Assembly (NCBI GenBank): GCA_027010905.1
Contig: JALVBA010000305.1
Location: forward strand, 1 to 19,028
DNA length: 19,028 nt
Source of the DNA: Marinilabiliaceae bacterium
GTDB lineage: Bacteria; Bacteroidota; Bacteroidia; Bacteroidales; Marinilabiliaceae
Direction: 5' to 3'
The position numbers were made by a program, and so were the translations under genes. The notes beneath the pieces were generated by a model. It saw only the letters and a list, made by a program, of their open reading frames with translations, had not been told where the DNA came from and searched no databases. This document shows, in pieces, positions 1-7,398 of the stretch (position 1 is the first letter of the stretch; the number at the start of each line of letters is the position of its first letter).

Positions 1-100
1 ATGTATGACATACAAATATTATGGAATGAAAAAATAATGGATACAATTATATTTTGCATTTTGGAAAGGGCTAAAGCCCTAATGAACCTCTCCCTATCTG

Positions 101-306
101 TTATCCCTGCCCTGAAGGACAGGATGATTGATGTGTTTGATTTGTTATCCTTGCCCTAAAGGACAGGCAATTGATGTGCTTGAATAGTTTATCCTGCCCT
201 GATGGACAGAGTAGTTGATGTGTTTACTTTGTTATTTCTGTCCTGGACAGGATAAATGATTTGTTAATCCTGGTTTGAGGAATAGGACAATTAATGTGTT
301 GAGATG
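101..306. repeat. Five degenerate ~44-bp tandem units with internal dyads
   Basis: Units start at 101, 145, 189, 232 and 264, each with TTATYC or a close variant. The spacings are 44, 44, 43 and 32 bases, so the fourth unit lacks about 11 bases. Each unit carries a dyad of the form CCTGCCC-n-GGACAGG followed by a linker like ATTGATGTGTTTG. The fourth unit has the cleanest dyad, CTGTCC-T-GGACAG; the fifth is the most worn. Mutations in the arms are partly compensating (CCTGCCC against CTGTCC), which hints that the hairpin rather than the sequence is what is kept. There are no unique spacers between units, so this is not a CRISPR array. Confidence 0.7.
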
Positions 307-311
307 TCTCA

Positions 312-346
312 ATCAATTGCTCCGGCATTTATGCCGGGGAATTGAT
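312..346. terminator. Strong hairpin downstream of recG
   Basis: ATCAAT (312-317) pairs with ATTGAT (341-346), and CCGGCAT (322-328) pairs with ATGCCGG (331-337) around a TT loop. The hairpin lies 45 bases beyond the recG stop and would form in the recG transcript. No clear U-tract follows on the recG strand, so Rho-independent termination is only possible. It may instead be part of the repeat element. Confidence 0.35.
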
Positions 347-390
347 AATGTATATAGAGAGTAGGGCTTTAGCCCTTTCCCAATACTATC

Positions 391-2490
391 TCAACTAATC
401 ATACTCCAGTTCATTTTTTTGGCAGTAAGTTTCGCCAGCTGCTTTTTAAGCATTAAGTTTTCATCTTTTTCGAGCAGAGGGTCGTCATTTAAAATCTCTT
501 CGGCAACATTTCGGGCATATTGAAGTAGCTGGCTGTCTCTGCCTAGGCTGGCAATTTTCAGATTAAAAGGGAGTCCTGATTGTTGTGTCCCTTCAAGGTC
601 GCCGGGGCCGCGAAGTTTCATGTCGGCTTCTGCAATCTCAAAACCATCAGTGGTTGCGGTCATGATACTCATTCGTTTGCGTGTTTCATCCGACATTTTA
701 TAGTCGGTCATTAGAATACAGTAGCTCTGTTCAGCACCTCTGCCAACTCTTCCTCTAAGCTGGTGAAGCTGCGAAAGGCCAAACCGTTCAGCACTCTCAA
801 TCACCATTACCGATGCATTGGTTACATTCACCCCCACCTCAATAACAGTTGTAGATACCAGAATATCTGATTTGCCGGAAACAAACTGATGCATCGCTTC
901 ATCTTTTTCTTTGGGTTTCATCTTGCCATGAACCATTGTTATCTCATATCCGGGAAATGCATGCTGCATATATTCGTATCCCTCGGTCAGGTTTTTAAAA
1001 TCTATCTTTTCCGACTCCTCAATGAGTGGATAGACAACATAGATTTGCCGTCCCTTATTTAGCTCTTTGTGCAGAAATCTGTTGAGGTTGTTTCGTTTGT
1101 TGTGGAAATAGTGAACCGTTTTAATGGCTTTACGTCCCGGTGGCAGTTCATCAATCACCGAAACATCAAGGTCGCCATAGATTGTCATAGCAAGAGTTCG
1201 GGGAATTGGGGTTGCCGTCATCACAAGCATGTGGGGTGGATGTCTGTTTTTCTTCCACAGCTTGGCACGTTGCGCAACGCCAAAGCGGTGCTGCTCGTCA
1301 ATAACCACAAGCCCTAGATTCTTGAACTGAACGATATCTTCAATCAGTGCATGAGTACCTATCAGGATATTCAGCTCTCCGTTAAGAAGTTTTTCGTGAA
1401 GCTCATTTCGTTTCGATTTTTTTGTTGAACCGGTGAGTATGTCAATCTCAATGTTTAACCCCTCAAGCATCCTGCTTATAGTTTCGTAGTGTTGATTGGC
1501 AAGTATTTCGGTGGGAGCCATCAGGCAGGCCTGGTAATTATTGTCGTTGGCTATTAGCATTACCATAAGTGCAACAAGTGTTTTGCCTGATCCCACATCT
1601 CCTTGTAGCAAACGGTTCATCTGTTTGCCTGAACCCATGTCATGTCTTATCTCGCGTATCACACGTTTTTGTGCACCGGTGAGTTCAAAAGGAATGTTGT
1701 TTTTGTAGAACTTATTCAGGTTATCTCCAACAATTTTAAAAACATGGCCTTTCACAGTCTTACTACGTCGGGTCTTAATCTTCAGTATGTTTAGCTGAAG
1801 GTAGAACAGCTCTTCAAATTTGAGTCTGAACTGAGCATATTCGAGTTGCTTGATGTCGTTGGGGAAGTGTGCAGCCTTTAGTGCCTCGTTCAGAGGAGCC
1901 AGCTTTAATCTCTCCCTTAAGGGTGTCGGCAGAGTCTCCTGTATTCTGTCGTTCAGAAAAGATTTAAAAAGGTTTTGCATTAATTTTAGCATCGCCCTTG
2001 AGTTAAGATAACCCCTTTTCATCTTTTCACTTGTGTTGTAAAAAGCCTGAAGGCTTGACCTTATTATCTGCTTGGTTGCATCAACTCTCTCCATCTCCGG
2101 ATGAACCACATTTATCACACCGTTAAATATTGATGGTTTCCCAAAAACTATATATTCAGCATTTGTGTCAAGATTCTCTTTGATGTACTTATGCCCCTTA
2201 AACCATACCAACTCCATTACTCCCGTTCCATCGGAAAATGTAGCTGTCATTCTTGACTGCCGTCCTTTACCAATAGTTTTTAGTGATTTCAGCCTCCCTT
2301 TTACCTGTACGTAGGGCATGTTAGCATTTAACTCCCTGACAGAATAAAATTTACTACGGTCCACATATTTGTACGGGAAGTAGTAGAGTAGATCTTCGTA
2401 TGAAACAATTTTCAACTCTTGCTTCAATAGCTCTGCTTTCTTTGGCCCTACGCCGGGCAGGAATGTTATATCTTTTGACAGGTCAATCAT
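391..2490 (-). CDS. recG: ATP-dependent DNA helicase RecG
   Basis: RecG is a monomeric superfamily 2 translocase that reverses stalled replication forks and processes Holliday junctions and R-loops. The 699-residue length is normal for the family. The N-terminal wedge/OB region spans roughly residues 1-250. The helicase core follows with motif I GDVGSGKT (297-304), the DEQH form of motif II (398-401) typical of RecG, motif III TATPIPRTL (425-433) and motif VI QLRGRVGR (577-584). The RecG-specific TRG region follows (about 616-640, with GFEIAEADMKLRGPGDLEGT). All core motifs are intact. The start MIDLSKDITFLPGVGPKKAELL matches the usual beginning of the family, where a helix-hairpin-helix-like LPGVGPKKA sits close to the N-terminus. 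The gene stands alone, with a repeat element downstream and a 305-bp gap upstream. A weak promoter-like TGACTTTG (complement of 2525-2532) lies about 35 bases before the start. Confidence 0.97.
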   Translation of the reverse strand: MIDLSKDITFLPGVGPKKAELLKQELKIVSYEDLLYYFPYKYVDRSKFYSVRELNANMPYVQVKGRLKSLKTIGKGRQSRMTATFSDGTGVMELVWFKGHKYIKENLDTNAEYIVFGKPSIFNGVINVVHPEMERVDATKQIIRSSLQAFYNTSEKMKRGYLNSRAMLKLMQNLFKSFLNDRIQETLPTPLRERLKLAPLNEALKAAHFPNDIKQLEYAQFRLKFEELFYLQLNILKIKTRRSKTVKGHVFKIVGDNLNKFYKNNIPFELTGAQKRVIREIRHDMGSGKQMNRLLQGDVGSGKTLVALMVMLIANDNNYQACLMAPTEILANQHYETISRMLEGLNIEIDILTGSTKKSKRNELHEKLLNGELNILIGTHALIEDIVQFKNLGLVVIDEQHRFGVAQRAKLWKKNRHPPHMLVMTATPIPRTLAMTIYGDLDVSVIDELPPGRKAIKTVHYFHNKRNNLNRFLHKELNKGRQIYVVYPLIEESEKIDFKNLTEGYEYMQHAFPGYEITMVHGKMKPKEKDEAMHQFVSGKSDILVSTTVIEVGVNVTNASVMVIESAERFGLSQLHQLRGRVGRGAEQSYCILMTDYKMSDETRKRMSIMTATTDGFEIAEADMKLRGPGDLEGTQQSGLPFNLKIASLGRDSQLLQYARNVAEEILNDDPLLEKDENLMLKKQLAKLTAKKMNWSMIS

Positions 2491-2795
2491 TAGAAATCAA
2501 AAATAACAGAAAGGTTTGATATTACAAAGTCATTAAAGAGAGTATTGAGATAAAAAGCCTTTGGAGATTAGGTGGTAAAATCGTTACCGACTATTACACG
2601 AGTTTTGATTAAATGAATATACCCTTTTGTATATAAATGTTTGCTTAAGAATATTGATGAACCCAATATATAGATGTTTTTAAACAGGGATATATAAAAA
2701 TTACATAGATAATTTAAAAAAAATCTAAAATCATACAATCAAAACAAAACAGTAAACTTACCGTATAAAGTTAACTGCTATCTTTACGCAGCTAT
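2491..2795. other. AT-rich intergenic region between divergent genes
   Basis: This 305-bp region separates recG (minus) from the TPR gene (plus) and should hold both promoters. No open frame longer than a few codons looks coding. A promoter-like TATCTTTA sits at 2779-2786. If it is the -7 element for the TPR gene, transcription would begin about 2792, almost on the ATG at 2796, which would favour initiation at the in-frame ATGs at 2811 or 2814. No convincing TTTG partner lies 19-21 bases upstream of it, so this is tentative. Confidence 0.4.
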
Positions 2796-4010
2796 ATGAA
2801 CGTGAAATTAATGATGAGATACAGCACCTTTTACATTATTCTTCTGCTTCTTACCGGGCAGACTCTTTTTGCACAATTGAGTATTAGCAGTTGTGATTCG
2901 CTAATAAAGGAGAAGCAATTCCTGTCGGCATTTGAGTGCGTTCAGAGTATTGATGCTGAAAATGAAAATCCTGACATTGTTCTGAAGAAGGTAGATTTAG
3001 CACTTAACTATAATATTAAAACTATCCGTAATCATCTGTTTGCATTTGTTGATTTGCGGGAGGGAGAAGAGCTTGAGCAATTGAGGAGAGTACTAAAAGA
3101 TGAGAGCTTTTCGTTTTATGAGTTTAAGCCCGATACAATATTGCTAAGGCTAATTCAAAAATACCCTTCTGATTACAGGCTGGCTAAATCTTTGGGCGAC
3201 TTCTATTACAACACATACAAAAATATGGGCGACCATTGGTTTGTTCCCGCAAGGGAGTTGCTGGAGAAATTCAATGGTTACTATGGTGCTGCATACGAAA
3301 ATGGTGTTTTTGATGCAAAAAGCCTTTACGCCCTGGCTTTCTACAGTAGTATTTTTAAAAATTATGACCAGGCTCAGGTGTGGTATGAGAAATCACTGAA
3401 ACTGAATCCCGATGATGCCTTGACTGCCTATGGAGCCGGAGCAAACAGATTGCTGAATAAACATCCGGAAGAGGGGATTGTAAACATGAAACATGCCTAT
3501 GAGCTTTTCTCCGACTCGCTCAAGAAAGGAGATGCGGCAAGAATTCTGGGAATAATGTATTACAAAGCAAACAGAAAAGATGATGCTCTGGAGATGTTTG
3601 AGAAGTCAGACTTACTATCGCCACAATATCATCCCAACCAGATGTTTCTGTTGCGCTCTCAACTACAGGCAGGAGAGGAGGAGCCTGCTTTAAAATTGGC
3701 TAAAGTCATCTTCGACCAGGCACCCGTAGACCCCGATGTGCCTGATGAACTTTTGGAGATGTTCAGAAAAGAGGGAGAGGGTGAGCTTTTGGAAACCATC
3801 TTTAAATCGCTGCTTAAAGAGTACAGGCATAATCACGAAGCAAATGGTAATTTGCGTTTTCACTATGGGAAACTGCTATACTTGGAGGCTAACTCAAAAA
3901 AGGCTGTCAGGATGTTCAAGAAATCACGCTCCCAATTTAGTAAAGCTCTACCCCCAGAACATCATGTGTTTAAGATGCTGGATGATATGATTGAAAAAAT
4001 TAACAGATAG
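2796..4010 (+). CDS. Exported tetratricopeptide-repeat protein, function unknown
   Basis: 404 residues. The N-terminus has a hydrophobic segment (about 11-26, YIILLLLTGQTLFAQ) that looks like a signal peptide cleaved after FAQ, so the protein is probably periplasmic or outer-membrane associated. Beyond it the sequence is helical. Clear TPR-like pairs lie at about 173-206 (YALAFYSSIFKNYDQAQVWY, then LNPD) and 244-277 (AARILGIMYYKANRKDDALEMF); 207-240 and 350-385 are weaker. TPR arrays bind protein partners, and nothing here names the partner. The start at 2796 is the first ATG, but two in-frame ATGs (2811, 2814) give a more compact signal peptide and cannot be excluded. The lipoprotein gene follows 80 bases downstream on the same strand. 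I do not recognise a named family. Confidence 0.8.
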   Translation: MNVKLMMRYSTFYIILLLLTGQTLFAQLSISSCDSLIKEKQFLSAFECVQSIDAENENPDIVLKKVDLALNYNIKTIRNHLFAFVDLREGEELEQLRRVLKDESFSFYEFKPDTILLRLIQKYPSDYRLAKSLGDFYYNTYKNMGDHWFVPARELLEKFNGYYGAAYENGVFDAKSLYALAFYSSIFKNYDQAQVWYEKSLKLNPDDALTAYGAGANRLLNKHPEEGIVNMKHAYELFSDSLKKGDAARILGIMYYKANRKDDALEMFEKSDLLSPQYHPNQMFLLRSQLQAGEEEPALKLAKVIFDQAPVDPDVPDELLEMFRKEGEGELLETIFKSLLKEYRHNHEANGNLRFHYGKLLYLEANSKKAVRMFKKSRSQFSKALPPEHHVFKMLDDMIEKINR

Positions 4011-4053
4011 AGGGTTAAAAAAAGGCTCCAAAATACGTGTGGAAGTGTTTCTG

Positions 4054-4083
4054 TTTGTCAAGTAGGTAAGGAAACTATATTTT
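4054..4083 (+). promoter_or_regulatory. Candidate promoter of the lipoprotein gene
   Basis: TTTG at 4054-4057 is followed after 18 bases by TATATTTT (4076-4083), a 7-of-8 match to the Bacteroidetes -7 element TAnnTTTG. It would place the transcript start only a few bases before the ATG at 4091. Spacing and last base are both slightly off consensus, so this is a moderate call. Confidence 0.35.
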
Positions 4084-4090
4084 AATAGAG

Positions 4091-4765
4091 ATGGTGAAAT
4101 TATTTGTTGCTGTTGCGCTTTTAACAGTGTCCTATGCTTGTAAGGATGCCGACTACTCTAATCCTATGGATGAGGATTTTTATCAGGGGCTTAGGTTTGA
4201 ATATAATGAGGAGAGCAACCTGACAACTGTTGGAGCTATTTTCAGATTAGGAACAAAAGATGGAGAGAAAGTTCGACTTTCTCCACCTGCCTTTCTGCTG
4301 ATTAACGGAGATATCTGCAGTGATTACGACGAAACGAAAGAGTACCCATACAGTGTAATTTTTGAGTCGCGTTTACCGGAAGCTGTAATAAATTTTACAG
4401 ACTTTAAAGAGAGGATATTTGCTAACAATGTGAAGTTGGATTCGCTTGAAAATGTGGGTGAACTTGTTGTGAATACAGACAGGAAGGATAAAACAGTTAC
4501 TGTTTCATTTACCGGTGAGAAGCAGAGCAATAGTGAGACAATAACTTTGGTTATAATATATGAAGACAGCGAGTACAAATATGATGTACAACCGGAGGGC
4601 AATAACTCAATTACTCTGGATTCGGATATTGCATCACTGTATAGTGGCAAGGAGATTGGAATAAAAATTGTGAGGGTAAAGAGTGTTAAACTCAACAATG
4701 TTTCCAGTGCAGGTGGCGACCTTCAACTTGTTTACACTTCACGTGAAAGGAGAGTTCAACTATAG
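4091..4765 (+). CDS. Small lipoprotein of unknown function
   Basis: 224 residues. The first 17 residues form a lipoprotein signal: a short charged start (MVK), a hydrophobic stretch (LFVAVALLTVS) and a lipobox-like SYAC with the acylated Cys at 17. The following KDADYSNPMDEDF is acidic; residues after the Cys often decide surface export in Bacteroidetes, but I cannot read that reliably here. The rest alternates polar and hydrophobic residues in a pattern suggesting beta-strands, with no catalytic motif that I can see. I recognise no family. It lies 80 bases after the TPR gene, perhaps co-transcribed, and converges on a HmuY-like locus. A link to that locus is possible but not shown. Confidence 0.75.
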   Translation: MVKLFVAVALLTVSYACKDADYSNPMDEDFYQGLRFEYNEESNLTTVGAIFRLGTKDGEKVRLSPPAFLLINGDICSDYDETKEYPYSVIFESRLPEAVINFTDFKERIFANNVKLDSLENVGELVVNTDRKDKTVTVSFTGEKQSNSETITLVIIYEDSEYKYDVQPEGNNSITLDSDIASLYSGKEIGIKIVRVKSVKLNNVSSAGGDLQLVYTSRERRVQL

Positions 4766-4769
4766 ATAA

Positions 4770-4797
4770 CCATACGACGAACCTAATCGTCGCATGG
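4770..4797. terminator. Hairpin between convergent genes
   Basis: CCAT-A-CGACG (4770-4779) pairs with CGTCG-C-ATGG (4788-4797), leaving one A/C mismatch and an eight-base loop. It starts five bases after the lipoprotein stop and ends 15 bases before the stop of the convergent HmuY-like frame, the classic place for a bidirectional terminator. No strong T-tract follows on either side. Confidence 0.45.
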
Positions 4798-4812
4798 CTT
4801 ATTACATCACTG

Positions 4813-5469
4813 CTACAACAATACATAAGTGAATAAGATATATCCTTTACCACCGTTTGTACTGTAGTAATTCGTGAATCTTAATTTGTAATGATTACCA
4901 TTGTTGTCTCTGATAAAATACATATTTGATTTATCTACTTTGTAGCTCATTGTAGCACGGCTAAACGATTTCCAGTCATAACCTATGGCATCTGCCTCAT
5001 GTTTATATTTCACAATCTCAACATCATTAATTGTTAGGTTGTTAAAAATGTCATTGAATTTATCATCTTCGGCATTACCCGGATTGTAGCGGTGCGAGGA
5101 GACACTTCCGTCTCTGTTTGTTAAGGAACCACGCAGCTCGAACACATAAGTAACCTCACCATCCGGCACTTTACCTGTATATGTGGTAATGATGAAATCA
5201 TATTCGTCAGGTGACGGAGGTTGAACAGTTGCTTCTCCTTTAGTTGCAAAAGAGAACCATGAATACGGTTGTGACTCTGAAGTGCTTTTTAAAGTAAACT
5301 CATTAACTGTTGACTCATCAGATTTAATCCATTTTACAGCTATTCCGTCAGCTCTTTTTTCAAACGATACTTTGACAAATGGAGAAATAGATGGAGCTGT
5401 AGGGTCGTTGTTCAGTTCCTTTATTCCTATCACGTATACCTCATCATCATTCCAGTTATAAAAAGCCAT
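4813..5469 (-). CDS. HmuY-like C-terminal domain; surviving open frame of a decayed gene
   Basis: 218 residues. The last ~60 resemble the C-terminal beta-rich end of the HmuY heme-binding family: SNMYFIRDNNGNHYKLRFTN then GGKGYILFTY, comparable to the NRVFFVRGADGNIAKVQFTD ... GVITFTYTY of Porphyromonas gingivalis HmuY (recalled from memory). HmuY proteins are surface lipoproteins that take heme from host carriers and hand it to a TonB-dependent receptor. This frame has no signal peptide, and its ATG is internal. Coding-like sequence (FDNPSGSITD) continues directly upstream in frame to a TGA at 5503-5505, where a Trp codon would fit. It is therefore probably the 3' fragment of a broken gene. 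No heme-ligand residues can be assigned with confidence, and no HmuR-like receptor lies in the window. Confidence 0.55.
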   Translation of the reverse strand: MAFYNWNDDEVYVIGIKELNNDPTAPSISPFVKVSFEKRADGIAVKWIKSDESTVNEFTLKSTSESQPYSWFSFATKGEATVQPPSPDEYDFIITTYTGKVPDGEVTYVFELRGSLTNRDGSVSSHRYNPGNAEDDKFNDIFNNLTINDVEIVKYKHEADAIGYDWKSFSRATMSYKVDKSNMYFIRDNNGNHYKLRFTNYYSTNGGKGYILFTYVLL

Positions 5470-5858
5470 GTCTGTGATACTTCCCGATGGGTTGTCGAAT
5501 GTTCACTCTGGTGATTCAGGAAAAATAATTTCATCGGTAATGTCTGTCGAAGTGGTTTTAAATACCCGGTACGAACTGGCCGGATTAAGTTTTATACCTT
5601 TACCGGAGATGTGTGCGTAAATCTATTCCTGAAAAATGAGCATAAGGAGCAGACACGTCTGTTTTGAAAAACAGTAGCAAACTCAAAATTTATAAAAAGG
5701 AAGTTTGTATGATTCTCGAAATGATAGCTGTTAGGTGTTGCGTCACTATTTTCACTGAAAGTGACGTGGTTTTCTGTACTAAAGCTTTTAGTAGTTTACT
5801 TCTCTGCTTTTAAGATACCATCCCCATTGAAGAATATCATGGTGAAAAACATCGCCAT
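5470..5858 (-). pseudogene. Decayed 5' part of the HmuY-like gene
   Basis: Translation on the minus strand shows protein-like sequence spread over all three frames. From an ATG at 5858 a hydrophobic start (MAMFFTMIFF) runs to an in-frame TAA at 5796-5798, and the same frame then continues with SFSTENHVTFSENSD and SYHFENHTNFLFINF. Near a run of five T (complement of 5667-5671) the sense moves to a second frame (KTDVSAPYAHFSGIDLRTH), which a one-base loss would explain. Near 5608-5617 it moves to the frame of the surviving ORF (ISGKGIKLNPASSYRVFKTT, then TDITDEIIFPESPE), which ends at the TGA at 5503-5505. This gives two stops and two shifts within about 390 bases. The hydrophobic start fits a signal peptide, but the true start is uncertain. 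Assembly errors in homopolymers could explain one shift, hardly all four lesions. Confidence 0.6.
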
Positions 5859-5922
5859 GATATAAGGAATTATCTGAGCTGAGAAACCGATTAAGGGCGT
5901 AATGTGAAAATTTCTTGTCCTG

Positions 5923-5952
5923 CAAAGATATTAAAGATTGTTAAGGTGCAAA
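5923..5952 (-). promoter_or_regulatory. Bacteroidetes-type promoter, proximal copy
   Basis: On the minus strand TATCTTTG (complement of 5923-5930) is a perfect TAnnTTTG -7 element. A TTTG lies 18 bases upstream (complement of 5949-5952), and this TTTG is also the end of the distal promoter's -7 element. It points into the decayed HmuY-like gene, whose first usable ATG is at 5858. Confidence 0.55.
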
Positions 5953-5980
5953 GATAAAATTATACTATTTTTCGCCGAAA
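5949..5980 (-). promoter_or_regulatory. Bacteroidetes-type promoter, distal copy
   Basis: A second perfect TATCTTTG (complement of 5949-5956) has TTTC 20 bases upstream (complement of 5977-5980). It sits just beyond the FKBP stop at 5995, so the decayed locus had its own transcription start rather than depending on read-through. The two -7 elements are 26 bases apart. Confidence 0.55.
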
Positions 5981-5994
5981 GTCAATAACCTTTT

Positions 5995-6426
5995 CTAGTA
6001 AAACTCCTGCAATGCCACATCAAAAATAACAACTGCATAGGGGCCAATTCTTCCTCCTGAACCTTTCTTCCCCCATCCCAACCCAGGAGGAACAAAAAAG
6101 CGATAGCGACTTCCTCTGCTCATCATCATCAAACCCTCGCGGTAACCGTCTATCACATCACTAAGGTTGAACTCCATAGGTTTGTTTTCTTTATATGTGT
6201 CGTCAAGTATTTTGCCGCCTAAAAGCATAGCCCGTTGATGAACAGTAACAATACTTAATTCATTGGGTTTATCTCCTGAAGCATTCTTAACTATCTCGTA
6301 TTGCAATCCTGAGGAGGTTTCAAAGATTCTATCTTTTTTTCTGTTCTTCTCCAGAAAGTCGATGCTCTTCTTTCTGTTTTGTCCGGCACTGCCGCTGTTC
6401 TTTTTATTGTTCTCTTTCTTACTCAT
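5995..6426 (-). CDS. FKBP-type peptidyl-prolyl isomerase, divergent active site
   Basis: 143 residues, no signal peptide, probably cytoplasmic. Residues 1-35 are rich in Lys and Asn and look disordered. The FKBP domain fills about 53-142 and ends in the family hallmark IGPYAVVIFDVALQEF. FKBPs catalyse cis-trans isomerisation at proline, often as chaperones. Several usually aromatic pocket positions differ. The common VHYTG is VHQRA (Tyr to Gln), FDSS is LDDT (Phe lost, Asp kept), the VIPGW-type Trp is Tyr (VIDGYREGL), and LAYG is LGWG (116-119). The fold looks complete but the activity could be low or altered. The gene is divergent from the methyltransferase gene across 72 bases. Its stop lies just upstream of the tandem promoters of the HmuY-like locus. 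Confidence 0.85.
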   Translation of the reverse strand: MSKKENNKKNSGSAGQNRKKSIDFLEKNRKKDRIFETSSGLQYEIVKNASGDKPNELSIVTVHQRAMLLGGKILDDTYKENKPMEFNLSDVIDGYREGLMMMSRGSRYRFFVPPGLGWGKKGSGGRIGPYAVVIFDVALQEFY

Positions 6427-6498
6427 TGATTTAAACTATGTGATTCTGTTTTTAAAGCAAAAAACTGCATAAATTATTATCTTGCAAAAAAAAACGGT

Positions 6499-7287
6499 AT
6501 GAACTTTTTTCTTGTAAAGAGTTATCTTAAGCATCTGTTCAAAACCGGGCATTTCAAAGGGCATGGTATTCAAAGCCCTTTTGTGTTTGATTTGGTAACA
6601 GAGGTATTGAGTGGAAAACACTCCTATTATGCCTTCAGTCAGATAGAAGATTACCGTAAGAAGTTAAAGATATCGAATGAGATAGTTGAAGTTATAGATT
6701 TTGGAGCCGGTAGTCATGTGATGAATAATAGTAACCGAAAAGTTTCAGACATCTACAAAAATTCGGCTATTAGAAAAAAATATGGAGAGATTCTGTTTAG
6801 ATTGATAAACAGCCACAGTAGTAAAACGATTGTTGAGCTCGGTACTTCACTTGGGGTCTCGACTCTCTATCTTGCTCTGCCCGATAAGCAAAACAGAGTA
6901 TACACTATTGAGGGGTGTCCTAAAACTGCCGAAGTTGCCACTAAGACATTTGGTGGATTGGGGGTTGCTAACGTGACCTCACTTACAGGTAAGTTTTATG
7001 ACCTTTTGCCTGATGTGCTTGATAAAATAGACTCGTTAGATTTTCTCTTTATTGATGGTCATCACGAATATGGTGCAACTGTTGATTATTTCAGAATGTG
7101 TAAAGTGAAAGCAGGAAACAATTCAATATTTGTTTTTGATGATATCCACTGGTCGGAGGGAATGGAGAGGGCATGGGGTGAGATATGCAATGATCCCGAT
7201 GTCACAATTTCTATAGACCTGTTTCAGTTGGGTGTAGCCTTTTTTCGCAAAGAGTGCCGTAAACAGCATTTTGTTGTAAGGATGTAA
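6499..7287 (+). CDS. Class I SAM-dependent methyltransferase
   Basis: 262 residues with a Rossmann-type methyltransferase core of the O-methyltransferase/Methyltransf_24 kind. Motif I is IVELGTSLGVST (111-122), the acidic end of strand 2 is YTIEG (135-139), and a later strand carries LFIDGHHEY (183-191), which in this group helps hold SAM or a metal. FVFDDIHWSEGM (211-222) follows. The N-terminal ~100 residues (HLFKTGHFKGHGIQSPFVFD) are a conserved-looking extension, perhaps substrate binding. The substrate cannot be told from sequence. There is no signal peptide, so a cytoplasmic location is likely. The ATG at 6499 follows a near-promoter TATCTTG at 6478-6484, consistent with this start. The gene stands alone; the next gene has its own promoter. 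Confidence 0.85.
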   Translation: MNFFLVKSYLKHLFKTGHFKGHGIQSPFVFDLVTEVLSGKHSYYAFSQIEDYRKKLKISNEIVEVIDFGAGSHVMNNSNRKVSDIYKNSAIRKKYGEILFRLINSHSSKTIVELGTSLGVSTLYLALPDKQNRVYTIEGCPKTAEVATKTFGGLGVANVTSLTGKFYDLLPDVLDKIDSLDFLFIDGHHEYGATVDYFRMCKVKAGNNSIFVFDDIHWSEGMERAWGEICNDPDVTISIDLFQLGVAFFRKECRKQHFVVRM

Positions 7288-7347
7288 GGATGTATGATTG
7301 TAGTTTTTGATTTAGTACTACAAATTTAGTAATAAGGTTCAGGAAAC

Positions 7348-7379
7348 TTGTCGTTAATCATGATAATATATTATATTTG
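7348..7379 (+). promoter_or_regulatory. Promoter of the ABC ATPase gene
   Basis: TATATTTG at 7372-7379 matches TAnnTTTG exactly, with TTG at 7348-7350, 21 bases upstream. Transcription should start near 7385. The element lies inside the longest open frame (which begins with a TTG at 7348), so that extension cannot be translated and the start must be the ATG at 7399. Confidence 0.65.
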
Positions 7380-7398
7380 TTTGAAAATATTATTTGGG

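Larger units (their letters stand above)
61..383. repeat. Compound intergenic repeat element framed by inverted repeats
   Basis: A non-coding block beside the 3' end of recG. Its left edge (61-80) is a 20-base sequence containing AGGGCTAAAGCCCT. Its right edge (363-383) is the reverse complement of that sequence with one extra C. Each edge is itself a dyad (GGGCT/AGCCC). Between them lie five degenerate tandem units (101-306) and a strong hairpin (312-346). No open frame of note and no transposase lies inside. The architecture resembles REP/BIME-type or MITE-type non-autonomous elements, which other proteins (for example RAYT transposases) mobilise in trans. That assignment is inference, and no family is recognised. 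Bases 1-60 are AT-rich and show nothing further. Confidence 0.6.

Noticed and set aside
101..306. Possible CRISPR array
   Set aside because: The ~44-bp units follow each other directly with no unique spacers of constant size, the units differ from each other at many sites, and no cas gene is nearby.
1069..1317. Plus-strand open frame inside recG
   Set aside because: It lies entirely antisense to the conserved helicase core and does not read like a protein.
6263..6472. Small hydrophobic plus-strand open frame opposite the FKBP gene
   Set aside because: It is the mirror of the Lys/Asn-rich FKBP N-terminus, whose AAA/AAC codons give Phe/Leu on the other strand. There is no promoter or start signal of its own.
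7348..7398. N-terminal extension of the ABC ATPase from a TTG start
   Set aside because: The stretch contains a perfect promoter -7 element, and the extra residues do not resemble the family N-terminus.
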